A DNA stretch of 64,000 nt from contig NZ_CP016379.1 of the NCBI RefSeq assembly GCF_003991135.1, forward strand, positions 1,364,001 to 1,428,000. The letters run 5' to 3'. Numbering within the stretch: the stretch's first letter is position 1; the number at the start of each line of letters is the position of its first letter. This document shows, in pieces, positions 54,718 to 64,000 of this stretch. The DNA is from Anoxybacter fermentans (GTDB taxonomy: Bacteria; Bacillota; Halanaerobiia; DY22613). The notes below the pieces were generated by a model. It was not told the origin of the DNA. It did no database searches and saw nothing but the letters and a program-made list of their open reading frames with translations. A program made the translations under genes and the position numbers.

Positions 54718-55815
54718 CTAAAGATCCCTGATATGTCGAGAGATATTTAATAATATTCCCACCGCCGATAACATAATACAAAGAGATGATCCTCCATAAC
54801 TGATAAAGGGGAGTGTAATCCCGGTTACCGGCATTGCACCTGTAACTACTGCAATATTAATTATTGCCTGCAAAATGATCATACATGTCAATCCTACAGC
54901 TAAAAGTGAGCCAAATAAGTCATCACACTTTAGTGCAATTTGAAATCCCCGCCAGGCCAATGCAAAAAAGAGCAAAAGAATAAAAGCTGTTCCTAATAAT
55001 CCTAGCTCTTCTCCAATTACCGCAAAGATAAAATCTGTATTCGGTTCAGGCAGATAATAAAACTTCTGCCTACTATGACCTAAGCCTACTCCAAATATAC
55101 CTCCTGAACCAAGTGCAAGAAGGGATTGAATAATGTGATATCCATTTCCCAAAGGATCTGCCCAGGGATTTAAAAAAGCTAAAATTCTGGCCTTACGGTA
55201 GGCATATTCCTCTGAAAATATGAAGTATAGTACACCGGGAATACCCATCATGACTAAACTGATAAGAACCCTCATGGGTACACCTACTGCAAAAAGCATT
55301 AAAAAGACAGTACCGGCAATGGTAACAGCAGTTCCTAAATCTTCAATCAAAATCAACAAACATACTATTCCTGAAATAATCAGAGGTAGGATTAAAGATA
55401 AGATTTTTGTTCGCATTTTCTCAGAACGGAGGGCCATATAATGGGCCAGAAAAATAACCAATGCAAATTTGGCAATTTCAGAGGGTTGAAACCTAAAAGA
55501 ACCAAATCCCAACCACCGTCTAGAACCATTAACCACAATCCCCACTCCGGGAATCAAGACCAGGATCAGACCAATAATGGAACCTAAAAGAATCCATCCG
55601 GACATCTTCCTGTATCTATGATAATCAAAGTTCATAAAAAAGATCATACCCATTATACCAATTACAGCCCAGAGCAATTGGCGGTTTAAATAACGAAAAC
55701 CTTCTCGAACCGCACTGGCGCTGTATACCATCACTAGTCCAATCCCCAATAGAATCATCACTATCAAAAAAATAAGAATATCTGGTGAAGATTTCTCTTT
55801 AGTTAACTTCATCAT
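54718..55815 (-). CDS. ftsW: FtsW/SpoVE-type peptidoglycan glycosyltransferase
   Basis: 365 residues of the SEDS family with about ten membrane helices. It polymerises lipid II at the septum together with a class B PBP. Characteristic parts are VMVYSASAVREGFRYLNRQLLW (about 28-49), the RWLGFGSFRFQPSEIAKFALVIFLAHY region (about 99-125), and the C-terminal ITLPFISYGGSSL (about 334-346). Whether it acts in vegetative division (FtsW) or in spore cortex formation (SpoVE) cannot be decided, since the neighbouring PBP is SpoVD-like. Confidence 0.93.
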   Translation of the reverse strand: MMKLTKEKSSPDILIFLIVMILLGIGLVMVYSASAVREGFRYLNRQLLWAVIGIMGMIFFMNFDYHRYRKMSGWILLGSIIGLILVLIPGVGIVVNGSRRWLGFGSFRFQPSEIAKFALVIFLAHYMALRSEKMRTKILSLILPLIISGIVCLLILIEDLGTAVTIAGTVFLMLFAVGVPMRVLISLVMMGIPGVLYFIFSEEYAYRKARILAFLNPWADPLGNGYHIIQSLLALGSGGIFGVGLGHSRQKFYYLPEPNTDFIFAVIGEELGLLGTAFILLLFFALAWRGFQIALKCDDLFGSLLAVGLTCMIILQAIINIAVVTGAMPVTGITLPFISYGGSSLCIMLSAVGILLNISRHIRDL

Positions 55816-55838
55816 TCACCTCCTCCCTACCCAGAAAA

Positions 55839-57197
55839 TTATAAGCTCCGTACATATTCTTTAAATAAACATCCCCGCTCAGCATAGCTTTCAAACATAT
55901 CCCAACTGGCACAGGCAGGTGATAAAAGCACCACATCCCCAGGCTCACTAAACTTCTGGGCCAGTTGTACTGCTTCTTTTAGTTCCTCAGTTATCTCAAT
56001 CCTGCCGCTAAAACCGTACTCTAAAGCCAGCTTTTTCAGCTTTTCTCTAGTCTCACCTATAAGAATTAATGCCTTAACCTTTTTTACTACTAGTTTTATA
56101 AACTCTGTAAAATCCAGTTTTCGATCCAATCCTCCGGCAATCAAAACCACCGGTTCATGAAAGGCAGTAAGTGCCTTCATCGAAGCATCAGGATTTGTAG
56201 CTTTAGAATCATTATAATACTGTACCCCCCGATGAGTCAGTACATATTCCAGAGTATGTTCCTGACCTTTGAAATTTCTAAGACTCTCTCTAATGTCTGA
56301 CAAAGAAATACCCTTTAAAACTGCTGCCGCTGAAGCAGCCAGAGCATTTTCTACATTATGATCACCACGAATCTTTAACTCATCAATTAACAAAAGTTCC
56401 TCAGGTTTTTCACTCATATGGCAGACCATCATATTTCCATCCAGATACATTCCGGGTAATCTTTTCTTTTGGCGGCTGAACCAGATTATTTTAGACGGTA
56501 CTTCAGATGCAATTTTACATAAAGTCTGATCATCTGCATTTAAAATAATATAGTCTTCTTCTGTCTGATTCTTAAATATATTCATTTTGGCCTTAAGATA
56601 TGCTTCAATGCTTTTATGACGATCTAAATGGTCCTGGGTAAAGTTTAAAAAGAGAGCAATCTCTGGGTGAAACTCTTTTACAGTTTCCAGTTGAAAAGAA
56701 CTAACTTCTGCCACCACCAGATCATTTGGTTTAAGATTTAAGATTTCTCCAATCAGAGGACGGCCTATATTTCCACCAACAAATACCCGATGTGGATAGG
56801 TCTTTAAAAGTTGGCCCAGTAGAGATGTGGTTGTAGTCTTGCCATTTGTCCCGGTAATAGCGATAAAGGGAGCTTTAGATAAACGATAGGAAAGTTCAAT
56901 CTCACCAATTACTTCAATCCCCCGTTTCTTTGCCTCCTTTAAAATAGGAATCTCTAAAGGTACCCCGGGACTAACCAATATCAAATCCACATCCAGAACT
57001 TTTTCGGTGTGTCCTCCCAAATCATAACTAATTCCAGAAATTCCTCTTAATAAGTCCAGCTCTTCTTTTAGCTTATGAGCAGGTTTTACATCACTGACAA
57101 CAACCTGTGCACCCATTTTAACAAGGACTTTAGCACTCACCACACCGGTTCTTTTACCCAGACCAATTATTCCAATTCGTTTACCCTTTAATTCCAT
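55839..57197 (-). CDS. murD: UDP-N-acetylmuramoylalanine--D-glutamate ligase
   Basis: 452 residues. It adds D-Glu to UDP-MurNAc-L-Ala. The N-terminal RIGIIGLGKRTGV, P-loop AITGTNGKTTTTSLLGQLL (about 108), LNFTQDHLDRH and the C-terminal YNDSKATNPDASMKAL are diagnostic. The start is ATG 57197, chosen because GGAGGTTTA sits before it; an ATG eight codons upstream has no good site. It follows mraY by 20 bp. Confidence 0.96.
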   Translation of the reverse strand: MELKGKRIGIIGLGKRTGVVSAKVLVKMGAQVVVSDVKPAHKLKEELDLLRGISGISYDLGGHTEKVLDVDLILVSPGVPLEIPILKEAKKRGIEVIGEIELSYRLSKAPFIAITGTNGKTTTTSLLGQLLKTYPHRVFVGGNIGRPLIGEILNLKPNDLVVAEVSSFQLETVKEFHPEIALFLNFTQDHLDRHKSIEAYLKAKMNIFKNQTEEDYIILNADDQTLCKIASEVPSKIIWFSRQKKRLPGMYLDGNMMVCHMSEKPEELLLIDELKIRGDHNVENALAASAAAVLKGISLSDIRESLRNFKGQEHTLEYVLTHRGVQYYNDSKATNPDASMKALTAFHEPVVLIAGGLDRKLDFTEFIKLVVKKVKALILIGETREKLKKLALEYGFSGRIEITEELKEAVQLAQKFSEPGDVVLLSPACASWDMFESYAERGCLFKEYVRSL

Positions 57198-57217
57198 TAA
57201 ACCTCCAACCCCTTTTA

Positions 57218-58180
57218 TCAAACAAATTGCATATATCCAATCATTCCGATAACAGAAAGTAAAATAGAGATTATCACAAATCTACTAACTACCTGAGGTT
57301 CTCGCCAACCACTCAATTCAAAATGATGGTGAATTGGAGCCATCTTAAAGACTCTTTTTCCGCCTGTTAATCTAAAATAAATCACCTGAAGCATTACAGA
57401 GATAGCATTTATTACATAAATACCGCCTATGATCACCAAAAAAAGTTCAGTTCGACTAAAGATAGATATTGCCGCCAATGCTCCTCCCAAAGCAAAAGAA
57501 CCTGTATCACCCATAAAAACCTGGGCCGGATGGGAATTAAACCAGGCAAAACCTACACATGCACCGGCCAGTATCAGGGCAAAGCCCGCCAATTCCATAT
57601 TTCCCTGTAATACCAACATCAAAGTAAAAGTTAAAGAAACTACGATGGTTACTCCTGCTGCTAAACCATCCAACCCATCGGTCAAATTTACAGCATTAAC
57701 AGTTCCAATTACTACAAAAATGACAAAAGGTAACATCAAAAAACCCAAATTTAAAGTCTGACGGGTAAAGGGAATCATTATCTCCATCAACTCCGGCTCT
57801 CCAATCACATAAAATGCTAAAAGACTACTTAAAATAAGCTGACCTACAATTTTTTGCCACGCTTTTAATCCAAGAGACCTTTTAGCCACAATTTTGATCA
57901 AATCATCTAAAAATCCGATCAATCCAAACCCCAGGGTTAGAAAAAGAGACCAGAGAATCTGGTCTGTAAGTTGGACAATCAGAAATGTAGATACTAAAAT
58001 GGCCAATATAATCATTACTCCACCCATTGTTGGAGTACCCTGTTTCATAAGATGACTTTTAGGTCCAACTTCACGAATCTGCTGACCAAATTTGAGACGA
58101 TATAAAATACGAATTAATCCAGGACCTGTTATAATTGTTATCAAAAAAGAAAGACCCAATGCATACAACAGCTTTATCAT
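57218..58180 (-). CDS. mraY: Phospho-N-acetylmuramoyl-pentapeptide transferase
   Basis: 320 residues with ten membrane helices. It makes lipid I from UDP-MurNAc-pentapeptide and undecaprenyl phosphate. Catalytic aspartates are in GFLDDLIKI (about 88-96) and in NAVNLTDGLDGLAAG (about 160-174), and the cytoplasmic HHH loop KMAPIHHHFELSGW lies near 280. It begins one base after the murF stop, indicating translational coupling. Confidence 0.97.
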   Translation of the reverse strand: MIKLLYALGLSFLITIITGPGLIRILYRLKFGQQIREVGPKSHLMKQGTPTMGGVMIILAILVSTFLIVQLTDQILWSLFLTLGFGLIGFLDDLIKIVAKRSLGLKAWQKIVGQLILSSLLAFYVIGEPELMEIMIPFTRQTLNLGFLMLPFVIFVVIGTVNAVNLTDGLDGLAAGVTIVVSLTFTLMLVLQGNMELAGFALILAGACVGFAWFNSHPAQVFMGDTGSFALGGALAAISIFSRTELFLVIIGGIYVINAISVMLQVIYFRLTGGKRVFKMAPIHHHFELSGWREPQVVSRFVIISILLSVIGMIGYMQFV

Positions 58181-58181
58181 C

Positions 58182-59561
58182 TCATTCTGCCTCCCTTGTC
58201 AAGGCTTTTACAATCTCTTCCATAGCCATTCCCCGGGAACCTTTAACGAGAACTGTATCTCCGGGTTGAACCATATCAAGTAACTGGTTAGCCATTTCTT
58301 TATTATTTTCAAAGATAAATACCTGATCAGCATTAAACCCAGCTTTCAGGGCACCCTCGGCCACTATCTTACTATAGTCACCTTTGATTAATAAAAGGTC
58401 AATCCCTAACTCTGCAGCAAAACGGCCTATCTCACGATGAGCCTCCCCGGCAAATTCTCCTAACTCCAGCATATCTCCCAAAATAGCGATTTTCCGCCCA
58501 GAACAGTCTGCTAAAACTTTCAAACTAGCCCGCATAGAGTCAGGATTAGCATTATACGAATCATCCAGAACAGTCAAACCCTGAGATAATTTAAGAATGT
58601 TCATCCTCATCTTTGATGGTCTGAATTTAAGAAGCCCTTCCTGAATTTGAGAAAAACTCACACCCAACGCCCGTCCTGTAGCAATGGCAGCAAGGGCATT
58701 ATATACATTATGTTTACCGGGCAACGGAATTTGTATTGGGATTTTCTGATTTTCAGCCTTTAAAACTATTTCCATCCCGTTAAGCCCTTTCTCTTTAACC
58801 TTCACTGCCCGATAATCAGCTTCTTCACCCATTCCAAAAAAGATCACCTTATCTGTCAGTTCAGACATTTTATAAACCCGTGGATCATCGGCATTTAAAA
58901 TAGCCACTCTTTTCCCAATCAAATTCTTAATTAATTCCTGTTTTCCTTTTGCCACATTATCCAGGGTTTTTAAATATTCAAGATGACTGTATCCTACATT
59001 TGTTACAACCCCAAATTCAGGTTCTGCCAGTTTAGCCAAAAGTTCAATCTCTTTTAATCTACTCATTCCCATTTCAACCACAAGTGCTTCATGCTCCGAC
59101 TTTAATTGAAAAAGAGTTAAAGGCAGACCATAATAATTATTTAAATTCCCCTCTGTTTTAAGTGTATTATACTTTTCAGAAAGGACTGCAGCAATCATAT
59201 CTTTTGTGGTTGTTTTTCCCACACTTCCGGTAATCCCCACTACTTTCAAATCAAATTTTTTCCGATAATAATGGGCCAGTTTCTGAAGGGCTTTAGTTGT
59301 ATCTTCTACTTTTATAATAAATTGTCCCTCTTTTAAGGAAATATCCATTTCACGATCAACTACTGCTCCAGCTCCCCCTTTTTTTAATGCACTTTCAACA
59401 AATTGATGACCATCCAATCTTTCACCGATAATGGCAAAAAAGAGCTGACCTGATTCAATTTTTCTACTATCAATACTAACTCCTTTAAAATCCCCAAAAA
59501 TTCCGGAGATTAAATTTCCATTAACTGCTCGACAGAGTTCTGCCGCATTCATTTGTATCAT
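58182..59561 (-). CDS. murF: UDP-N-acetylmuramoyl-tripeptide--D-alanyl-D-alanine ligase
   Basis: 459 residues. It adds D-Ala-D-Ala to the UDP-MurNAc-tripeptide. The P-loop VVGITGSVGKTTTKDMIAAVL (about 106-126), NNYYGLPLTLF, VVEMGMSRLKEIELLA and LDDSYNANPDSMRASL are as in MurF. AGGAGGTATAACC precedes the ATG. It is 11 bp after murE. Confidence 0.96.
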   Translation of the reverse strand: MIQMNAAELCRAVNGNLISGIFGDFKGVSIDSRKIESGQLFFAIIGERLDGHQFVESALKKGGAGAVVDREMDISLKEGQFIIKVEDTTKALQKLAHYYRKKFDLKVVGITGSVGKTTTKDMIAAVLSEKYNTLKTEGNLNNYYGLPLTLFQLKSEHEALVVEMGMSRLKEIELLAKLAEPEFGVVTNVGYSHLEYLKTLDNVAKGKQELIKNLIGKRVAILNADDPRVYKMSELTDKVIFFGMGEEADYRAVKVKEKGLNGMEIVLKAENQKIPIQIPLPGKHNVYNALAAIATGRALGVSFSQIQEGLLKFRPSKMRMNILKLSQGLTVLDDSYNANPDSMRASLKVLADCSGRKIAILGDMLELGEFAGEAHREIGRFAAELGIDLLLIKGDYSKIVAEGALKAGFNADQVFIFENNKEMANQLLDMVQPGDTVLVKGSRGMAMEEIVKALTREAE

Positions 59562-59572
59562 GGTTATACCTC

Positions 59573-61042
59573 CTATAAACTCATAATAGCCTCTTTTGCC
59601 ACTTCCCGGTCATCAAAAGGGATGGTATAATCTTTGAAAATTTGATACGTTTCATGTCCTTTACCCATAATAATTACCAGATCATTTTCTCTAGCTTCCC
59701 TCACCGCATAAAAGATGGCCTCTCGCCGATCTTCAATAATCCGGTAATTTACAGGTTGATCCAATTCAAGCAAGCCCTTTTCAATATCCCTAAGAATTTG
59801 CATGGGATCTTCAGTTCTAGGATTATCGGAAGTGAGAATACAGAGATCGCAATATTTAGCAGCTATTTTCCCCATAATTGGCCGCTTACCCCGATCCCGG
59901 TCTCCTCCACACCCAAAAACAATAATCTTTCTTCCTCTGGCAATCTGTTGAGCCGTCTTTAAAATATTTTCCATTCCGTCAGGAGTATGGGCATAATCAA
60001 CAATAACGCCAAAATTTTGCCCGCAGTCCACCTGTTCAAACCGGCCGGTAACTCCCGTTAAACTCTCTAAACCCTCCTTAATAATTTCCAGCGGAATATT
60101 TAAAGCAAGCCCACTTCCTATAGCAGCAAGAGAGTTATATACATTAAAATATCCTGTCAATTTTAGCTTTAATCGTATCTCACCTACCGGAGTAGTGACA
60201 TGATAAGAAACACCATTTACATTAACTTTTATCTCTGAACCGCGAATTTCTGCATGTTTGTTATTGATACCATATGTTAAAACTCGACCTTTACACCTTT
60301 CAATCATATATTCTCCTGAAGGATCATCAATATTAATTACACCAACTCCATCTAAAGTAAGAGCCTGAAAAAGTTTGCTTTTTGCCTGCCTATAGTTTTC
60401 CAGTGTAGTATGAAAATCAAGATGATCCTGTGTTATATTGGTAAAAACCCCCACCTTAAAATTAAAATTCTGTACCCGTTTCAGTTCCAGAGCATGGGAA
60501 CTGACTTCCATTACAGTATGGGTTACCCCTGCCTTAACCATTCTGGCAAATAGTTCCTGTAAATCAGAAGATTCAGGAGTTGTGCGCTTGGCAGGAAAAA
60601 CTTCATCACATATTTTATTCCGAATGGTACCTATCAAACCTGTTTTAATATTGGCTTTCCGTAAAATAGACTCTATCATATAGGTTGTCGTAGTCTTGCC
60701 ATTTGTTCCTGTAACTCCAATCAAATTTAGCTTACGGCTGGCAAAATCATAATAAGCTTCACTAAGTCTGCTTAAAGCATCCCGGGAATCCTTTACTTTG
60801 ATATAGGTTATTCCCGGTTTACGCGGCACATCTTTCTCTATCACAATAACCCGTGCACCATTACCGATAGCATCTTCTATAAAATCATGTCCATCCTTCT
60901 GAAAGCCCTGAATGCAAACAAAAATATAACCTGGTTTCACCTGTCGCGAATCATATGTAATTCCCTTTACCTCAGTGGGGAAATGAGATTCCAGAACCTC
61001 AAATTCTATTAAATTTTCCAGGAGTTTTTCTAATTTCGCCAT
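59573..61042 (-). CDS. murE: UDP-N-acetylmuramoyl-tripeptide synthetase, meso-diaminopimelate type
   Basis: 489 residues. It adds the third amino acid of the stem peptide. The P-loop LIGVTGTNGKTTTTYMIESI lies near 107, and the selectivity motif DNPRTEDP (about 407-414) is the signature for meso-diaminopimelate rather than lysine, indicating DAP-type peptidoglycan. The last domain holds GKGHETYQ. CGGAGGATGAAATAAA precedes the ATG. Confidence 0.96.
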   Translation of the reverse strand: MAKLEKLLENLIEFEVLESHFPTEVKGITYDSRQVKPGYIFVCIQGFQKDGHDFIEDAIGNGARVIVIEKDVPRKPGITYIKVKDSRDALSRLSEAYYDFASRKLNLIGVTGTNGKTTTTYMIESILRKANIKTGLIGTIRNKICDEVFPAKRTTPESSDLQELFARMVKAGVTHTVMEVSSHALELKRVQNFNFKVGVFTNITQDHLDFHTTLENYRQAKSKLFQALTLDGVGVINIDDPSGEYMIERCKGRVLTYGINNKHAEIRGSEIKVNVNGVSYHVTTPVGEIRLKLKLTGYFNVYNSLAAIGSGLALNIPLEIIKEGLESLTGVTGRFEQVDCGQNFGVIVDYAHTPDGMENILKTAQQIARGRKIIVFGCGGDRDRGKRPIMGKIAAKYCDLCILTSDNPRTEDPMQILRDIEKGLLELDQPVNYRIIEDRREAIFYAVREARENDLVIIMGKGHETYQIFKDYTIPFDDREVAKEAIMSL

Positions 61043-61094
61043 TTTATTTCATCCTCCGATATCAATTATTATGTTCATAGTAATATTTTCTATA

Positions 61095-63185
61095 CTATTT
61101 TACGAATATCTTCACCTCTGTTCCAGAATCCACTCTGGTATAAGGTGCAGGAATCTGATTTATTACTTTTCCTTGATTTGTAGAATATTGAATCCTTAAA
61201 CCCAATTCTGCCAGAAGCTGAGCTGCTTCTTTAACAGACATTCCTTTAAGATCCGGTACCGTTACTCGATATCGTATCATCTCATCCATACCATCTTCAG
61301 CAAAGAGAATCACCGTACTCTTCTCTTCCATAATTGCTCCGGGTTTTGGCACCTGATCAATAACTTTTTCTTTATTACCCTCTACTTTGACCATAAATCC
61401 TTTCTTTAAAAGAATCTCTCTGGCCTCTTCTATAGGCTGGTTCCTCAAATCAGGAACCTCCAGTTTTTTAGAACGAACTTGACTTTTATTATCCTTTTCT
61501 ATTTTTTGCTGGGGCGGGATTTCCAAATAACGTAAAACGTTTTTGGCCACTCTTTGAAAGATTGGAGCTGCAGTCTGTGAGCCAAAGTGAGGATAGCTGG
61601 TTACATTATAAAGTACCACAAGAATCACCAATTTTGGGTCATCTACCGGTACAAAACCGATAAAGGAAGAATCATAAGCCCTTTTATCCCCATAATGTTG
61701 GGCAGTTCCCGTCTTTCCCCCAATTTCATAACCTTCAATCTGGGCATTTTTTCCAGTTCCTTCTTCCACAACATTACTCAATAACTGACGTACCAGGCGT
61801 GCTGTTTCTTTTGAAATAACCTGGCGAATGGGTTCGGGCTTAAAAACTTTGATAAGATTACCCTTAGAATCCCTTACTTCTTTGACCAACTGAGGTCTTA
61901 ATAAAAGTCCATCATTGGCAATAGCACTGATAGCAGTAATTAACTGAATAGGAGTTACACTGATACTGTGCCCAAAAGAGATAGTTGCCAGTTCAACAGG
62001 GCCAATATCCTCTAATGCATAGCGAATTCCAATTGCCTCTCCCGGAAGGGTTATGCCAGTTTTTTTGCCGAAACCGAAAGCATCAATATACTTATATAAA
62101 GTTTCAGCCCCAATCCTCTGTCCTACCTGGACAAAACCGGGATTACAGGAGTTTTGCACTACTTCAGCAAAAGTCTGACTTCCATGACCACCATCTTTCC
62201 AACAGTGAATAGTTCTACCGGCCACAACAATAGACCCCTTACAGAAAAAGCGGTCATTAACACTGACCACACCTTCTTCTAAGGCAGTCACAGCTGTTAT
62301 TATTTTAAAAGTAGAACCTGGTTCATATGTATTGGAAACAGCTATATTCCGCCATAAAGCCGGTGAATAACGGGTAAAGTAATTGGGGTCATAGGCAGGT
62401 CTATTGGCCAGGGCCAAAATTTCCCCGGTCTTTGGATTCATTACAATTACAGTCCCCGCATCAGCCTTAATGGTGGTTAAAGCTCGCTCCAACTCCCGTT
62501 CGGCCAGATATTGGATCACTTCATCTATCGTCAAATATACATTATAACCATTTTCTGGCGGAAAATACTTCTGAATTCCATTGGGCAATGACCTATTTGT
62601 CGCATCCCGCTCCACAGCAATTCTTCCCGGTACACCTCTAAGATAATGATCCAAAGTCAATTCCAGTCCATCCAATCCCTGATTATCAATTCCTGCAAAA
62701 CCCAGAATATGGGCTGCCAATTCTCCCTTTGGGTAATAACGTTTGCTTTCCTCAATAAAAGTAATTCCTTTGAGGTTAAGTGCTTTAATCTTTGCCGCTA
62801 TTTCATCATCAATTTTCCGCTTCACATAAACACTTGCCCGATCTTTTGTAATTCGGTTATAGACCTCTTCTTCTTTCATAACAAGAAGTTCTGCCAATAT
62901 TTTCGCCGTTTTTTCCGGATCTTCAATTTCGGCAGGGTTAGCGACTACAGTCTCTGCTGTTCCACTAACCGCCAATTCTTTTCCATTTCTATCATAAATA
63001 ATTCCCCTTTTTGGTTCAACTTTCAATTCGCGGAGCCTCTGATCTAAAGCTTCCTTTTGATAGTAACTGCTATGAATCACCTGAACCCAGATCAGGCGTC
63101 CAAATAGTCCCAACATAATAAAAACTACAATAAGAAAAAGAGTTGTAATTCTTTTTCTTATGTGCAGTTTCAAATAATTCGCCAT
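61095..63185 (-). CDS. Class B penicillin-binding protein with two PASTA domains (SpoVD/FtsI type)
   Basis: 696 residues: a short cytoplasmic tail, a membrane helix (about 13-33), a PBP dimerisation domain (RGIIYDRNGKELA), and a transpeptidase domain with the nucleophile Ser291 in SNTYEPGSTFKI, SxN in VQNSCNPGF and KTGTAQ. Two PASTA repeats follow (about 570-630 and 636-696). It cross-links septal or cortex peptidoglycan with the SEDS protein encoded downstream. PASTA domains favour SpoVD or Pbp2B-type proteins over E. coli-type FtsI, but the exact role cannot be read. Confidence 0.93.
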   Translation of the reverse strand: MANYLKLHIRKRITTLFLIVVFIMLGLFGRLIWVQVIHSSYYQKEALDQRLRELKVEPKRGIIYDRNGKELAVSGTAETVVANPAEIEDPEKTAKILAELLVMKEEEVYNRITKDRASVYVKRKIDDEIAAKIKALNLKGITFIEESKRYYPKGELAAHILGFAGIDNQGLDGLELTLDHYLRGVPGRIAVERDATNRSLPNGIQKYFPPENGYNVYLTIDEVIQYLAERELERALTTIKADAGTVIVMNPKTGEILALANRPAYDPNYFTRYSPALWRNIAVSNTYEPGSTFKIITAVTALEEGVVSVNDRFFCKGSIVVAGRTIHCWKDGGHGSQTFAEVVQNSCNPGFVQVGQRIGAETLYKYIDAFGFGKKTGITLPGEAIGIRYALEDIGPVELATISFGHSISVTPIQLITAISAIANDGLLLRPQLVKEVRDSKGNLIKVFKPEPIRQVISKETARLVRQLLSNVVEEGTGKNAQIEGYEIGGKTGTAQHYGDKRAYDSSFIGFVPVDDPKLVILVVLYNVTSYPHFGSQTAAPIFQRVAKNVLRYLEIPPQQKIEKDNKSQVRSKKLEVPDLRNQPIEEAREILLKKGFMVKVEGNKEKVIDQVPKPGAIMEEKSTVILFAEDGMDEMIRYRVTVPDLKGMSVKEAAQLLAELGLRIQYSTNQGKVINQIPAPYTRVDSGTEVKIFVK

Positions 63186-63217
63186 TCTAATCCCTCCACA
63201 TAATTTGAGGGCCCAGG

Positions 63218-63721
63218 CTAATCATCCAGGGTTCCGGCCTCAACTGATGTAAGGTTTTTAAACCAGTCAGCCACCCCCTGGACAAATAGTATAACATCCT
63301 TCTCTTTTGAATCTAATTGAGAAGACCTACTCTCGCCAGTAGTTTCACTCTTAAGTGTAATATAATAAACATTCTCAGGATCTACCATTCCGAATCGTTC
63401 CCGGGCCTTCTCCTCAATCTTTTTTAAAGATTTATTTTGGGCTATCTCAAGACGGATTTTTTCATTCTCTGCTTTTAACTGAGCCAGTTCCCTTTTTAAA
63501 GTCTCAATTTGATAATTTGTTCTGCTAATTTGCACATATTGATGAATATAAAGAATTACAATTAGACCAAACAAAAATATTATACAACCAATTCCTACTG
63601 CTTTCAACACAAATGGAATTTGTCTCTTCTTATCTTTCTTGATTTTTAATCTATTTTCCTGCTTAGATCGAAAACCCTTTGAATCATATTTATATTGAGG
63701 CTTATTTTTTGCTAATATCAA
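63218..63721 (-). CDS. FtsL-like cell division protein
   Basis: About 167 residues: a basic N-terminal region of about 45 residues, one membrane helix (about 47-67), then a leucine-rich coiled coil (YQIETLKRELAQLKAENEKIRLEIAQ) typical of FtsL/DivIC proteins. It lies between rsmH and the class B PBP, the usual ftsL position. The start is taken as TTG 63721, giving proper spacing to AAGGGG; a GTG three codons upstream overlaps that site. Sequence conservation in the family is low, so the call rests on topology and position. Confidence 0.85.
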   Translation of the reverse strand: MILAKNKPQYKYDSKGFRSKQENRLKIKKDKKRQIPFVLKAVGIGCIIFLFGLIVILYIHQYVQISRTNYQIETLKRELAQLKAENEKIRLEIAQNKSLKKIEEKARERFGMVDPENVYYITLKSETTGESRSSQLDSKEKDVILFVQGVADWFKNLTSVEAGTLDD

Positions 63722-63763
63722 TGTATTCACCCCTTCTTATAATTAGAACTATCTTAGGGCACC

Positions 63764-64000
<237 letters not shown>

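Overview
The window is a chromosomal segment of an AT-rich, spore-forming anaerobic Firmicute. Evidence for this is SigE/SigG/SpoIIGA/SpoIIR/YteA/YmxH, PyrR attenuation, DivIVA with the ylm cluster, and a MurE with the DNPR motif typical of meso-diaminopimelate enzymes. The gene content resembles Halanaerobiales-type clostridia, but I cannot name a species.

Layout. 1-8.5 kb: the N-terminus of an EF-G-like GTPase, a MazG-type pyrophosphohydrolase, an overlapping hydantoinase/oxoprolinase-like and histone-deacetylase-like gene pair, a secreted protein of unknown role, an acetyltransferase and a zinc deacylase. 8.5-15.1 kb: an accessory island holding a complete ISL3 element with an 8-bp target duplication, an IS1380-type ruin, an operon of three unknown small genes (one framed by perfect 21-bp inverted repeats), and an IS3-like element interrupted by a fragment of another transposon. 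15.2-18.6 kb: a nucleotidyltransferase, a DUF401 membrane protein and a phosphoglycerate-mutase-like metalloenzyme. 18.9-29.6 kb (minus strand): the complete UMP operon pyrR-pyrB-pyrC-pyrF-carA-carB-pyrK-pyrD-pyrE, with its own promoter and two PyrR attenuators. 29.8-46.2 kb (minus strand): rluD, lspA, yteA, a nitroreductase, a DUF5665 gene, an IS1182 copy, then divIVA-ylmH-yggT-yggS-hlyD-pgeF-nrdR-ymxH and spoIIR-sigG-sigE-spoIIGA. A single plus-strand S41 peptidase gene interrupts this run. 46.7-64 kb (minus strand): the dcw cluster, read from rsmH through ftsL, a PASTA-PBP, murE, murF, mraY, murD, ftsW, murG, murC, a degenerate murB, murA, ftsQ and ftsA to ftsZ.

The most striking feature is a family of foldback elements, numbered R1 to R14 here. 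Full-length copies are about 221 bp. They have terminal repeats GATTAWACTGC...GCAGTWTAATC, two arms of about 80 bp that are nearly complementary, and two small hairpins in the middle. At least nine copies are flanked by 6-7-bp direct repeats, so they behave as transposed, non-autonomous MITE-like elements. They have landed almost exactly at gene ends. They have rewritten the C-termini of CarA and LspA (both now end in the residues TAKS), supply part of the pyrE stop codon, and separate carA from carB, lspA from rluD, sigE from sigG and ftsZ from spoIIGA. Two copies (R4 and R5) share a further 75 bp of flank and bracket the IS island as direct repeats.
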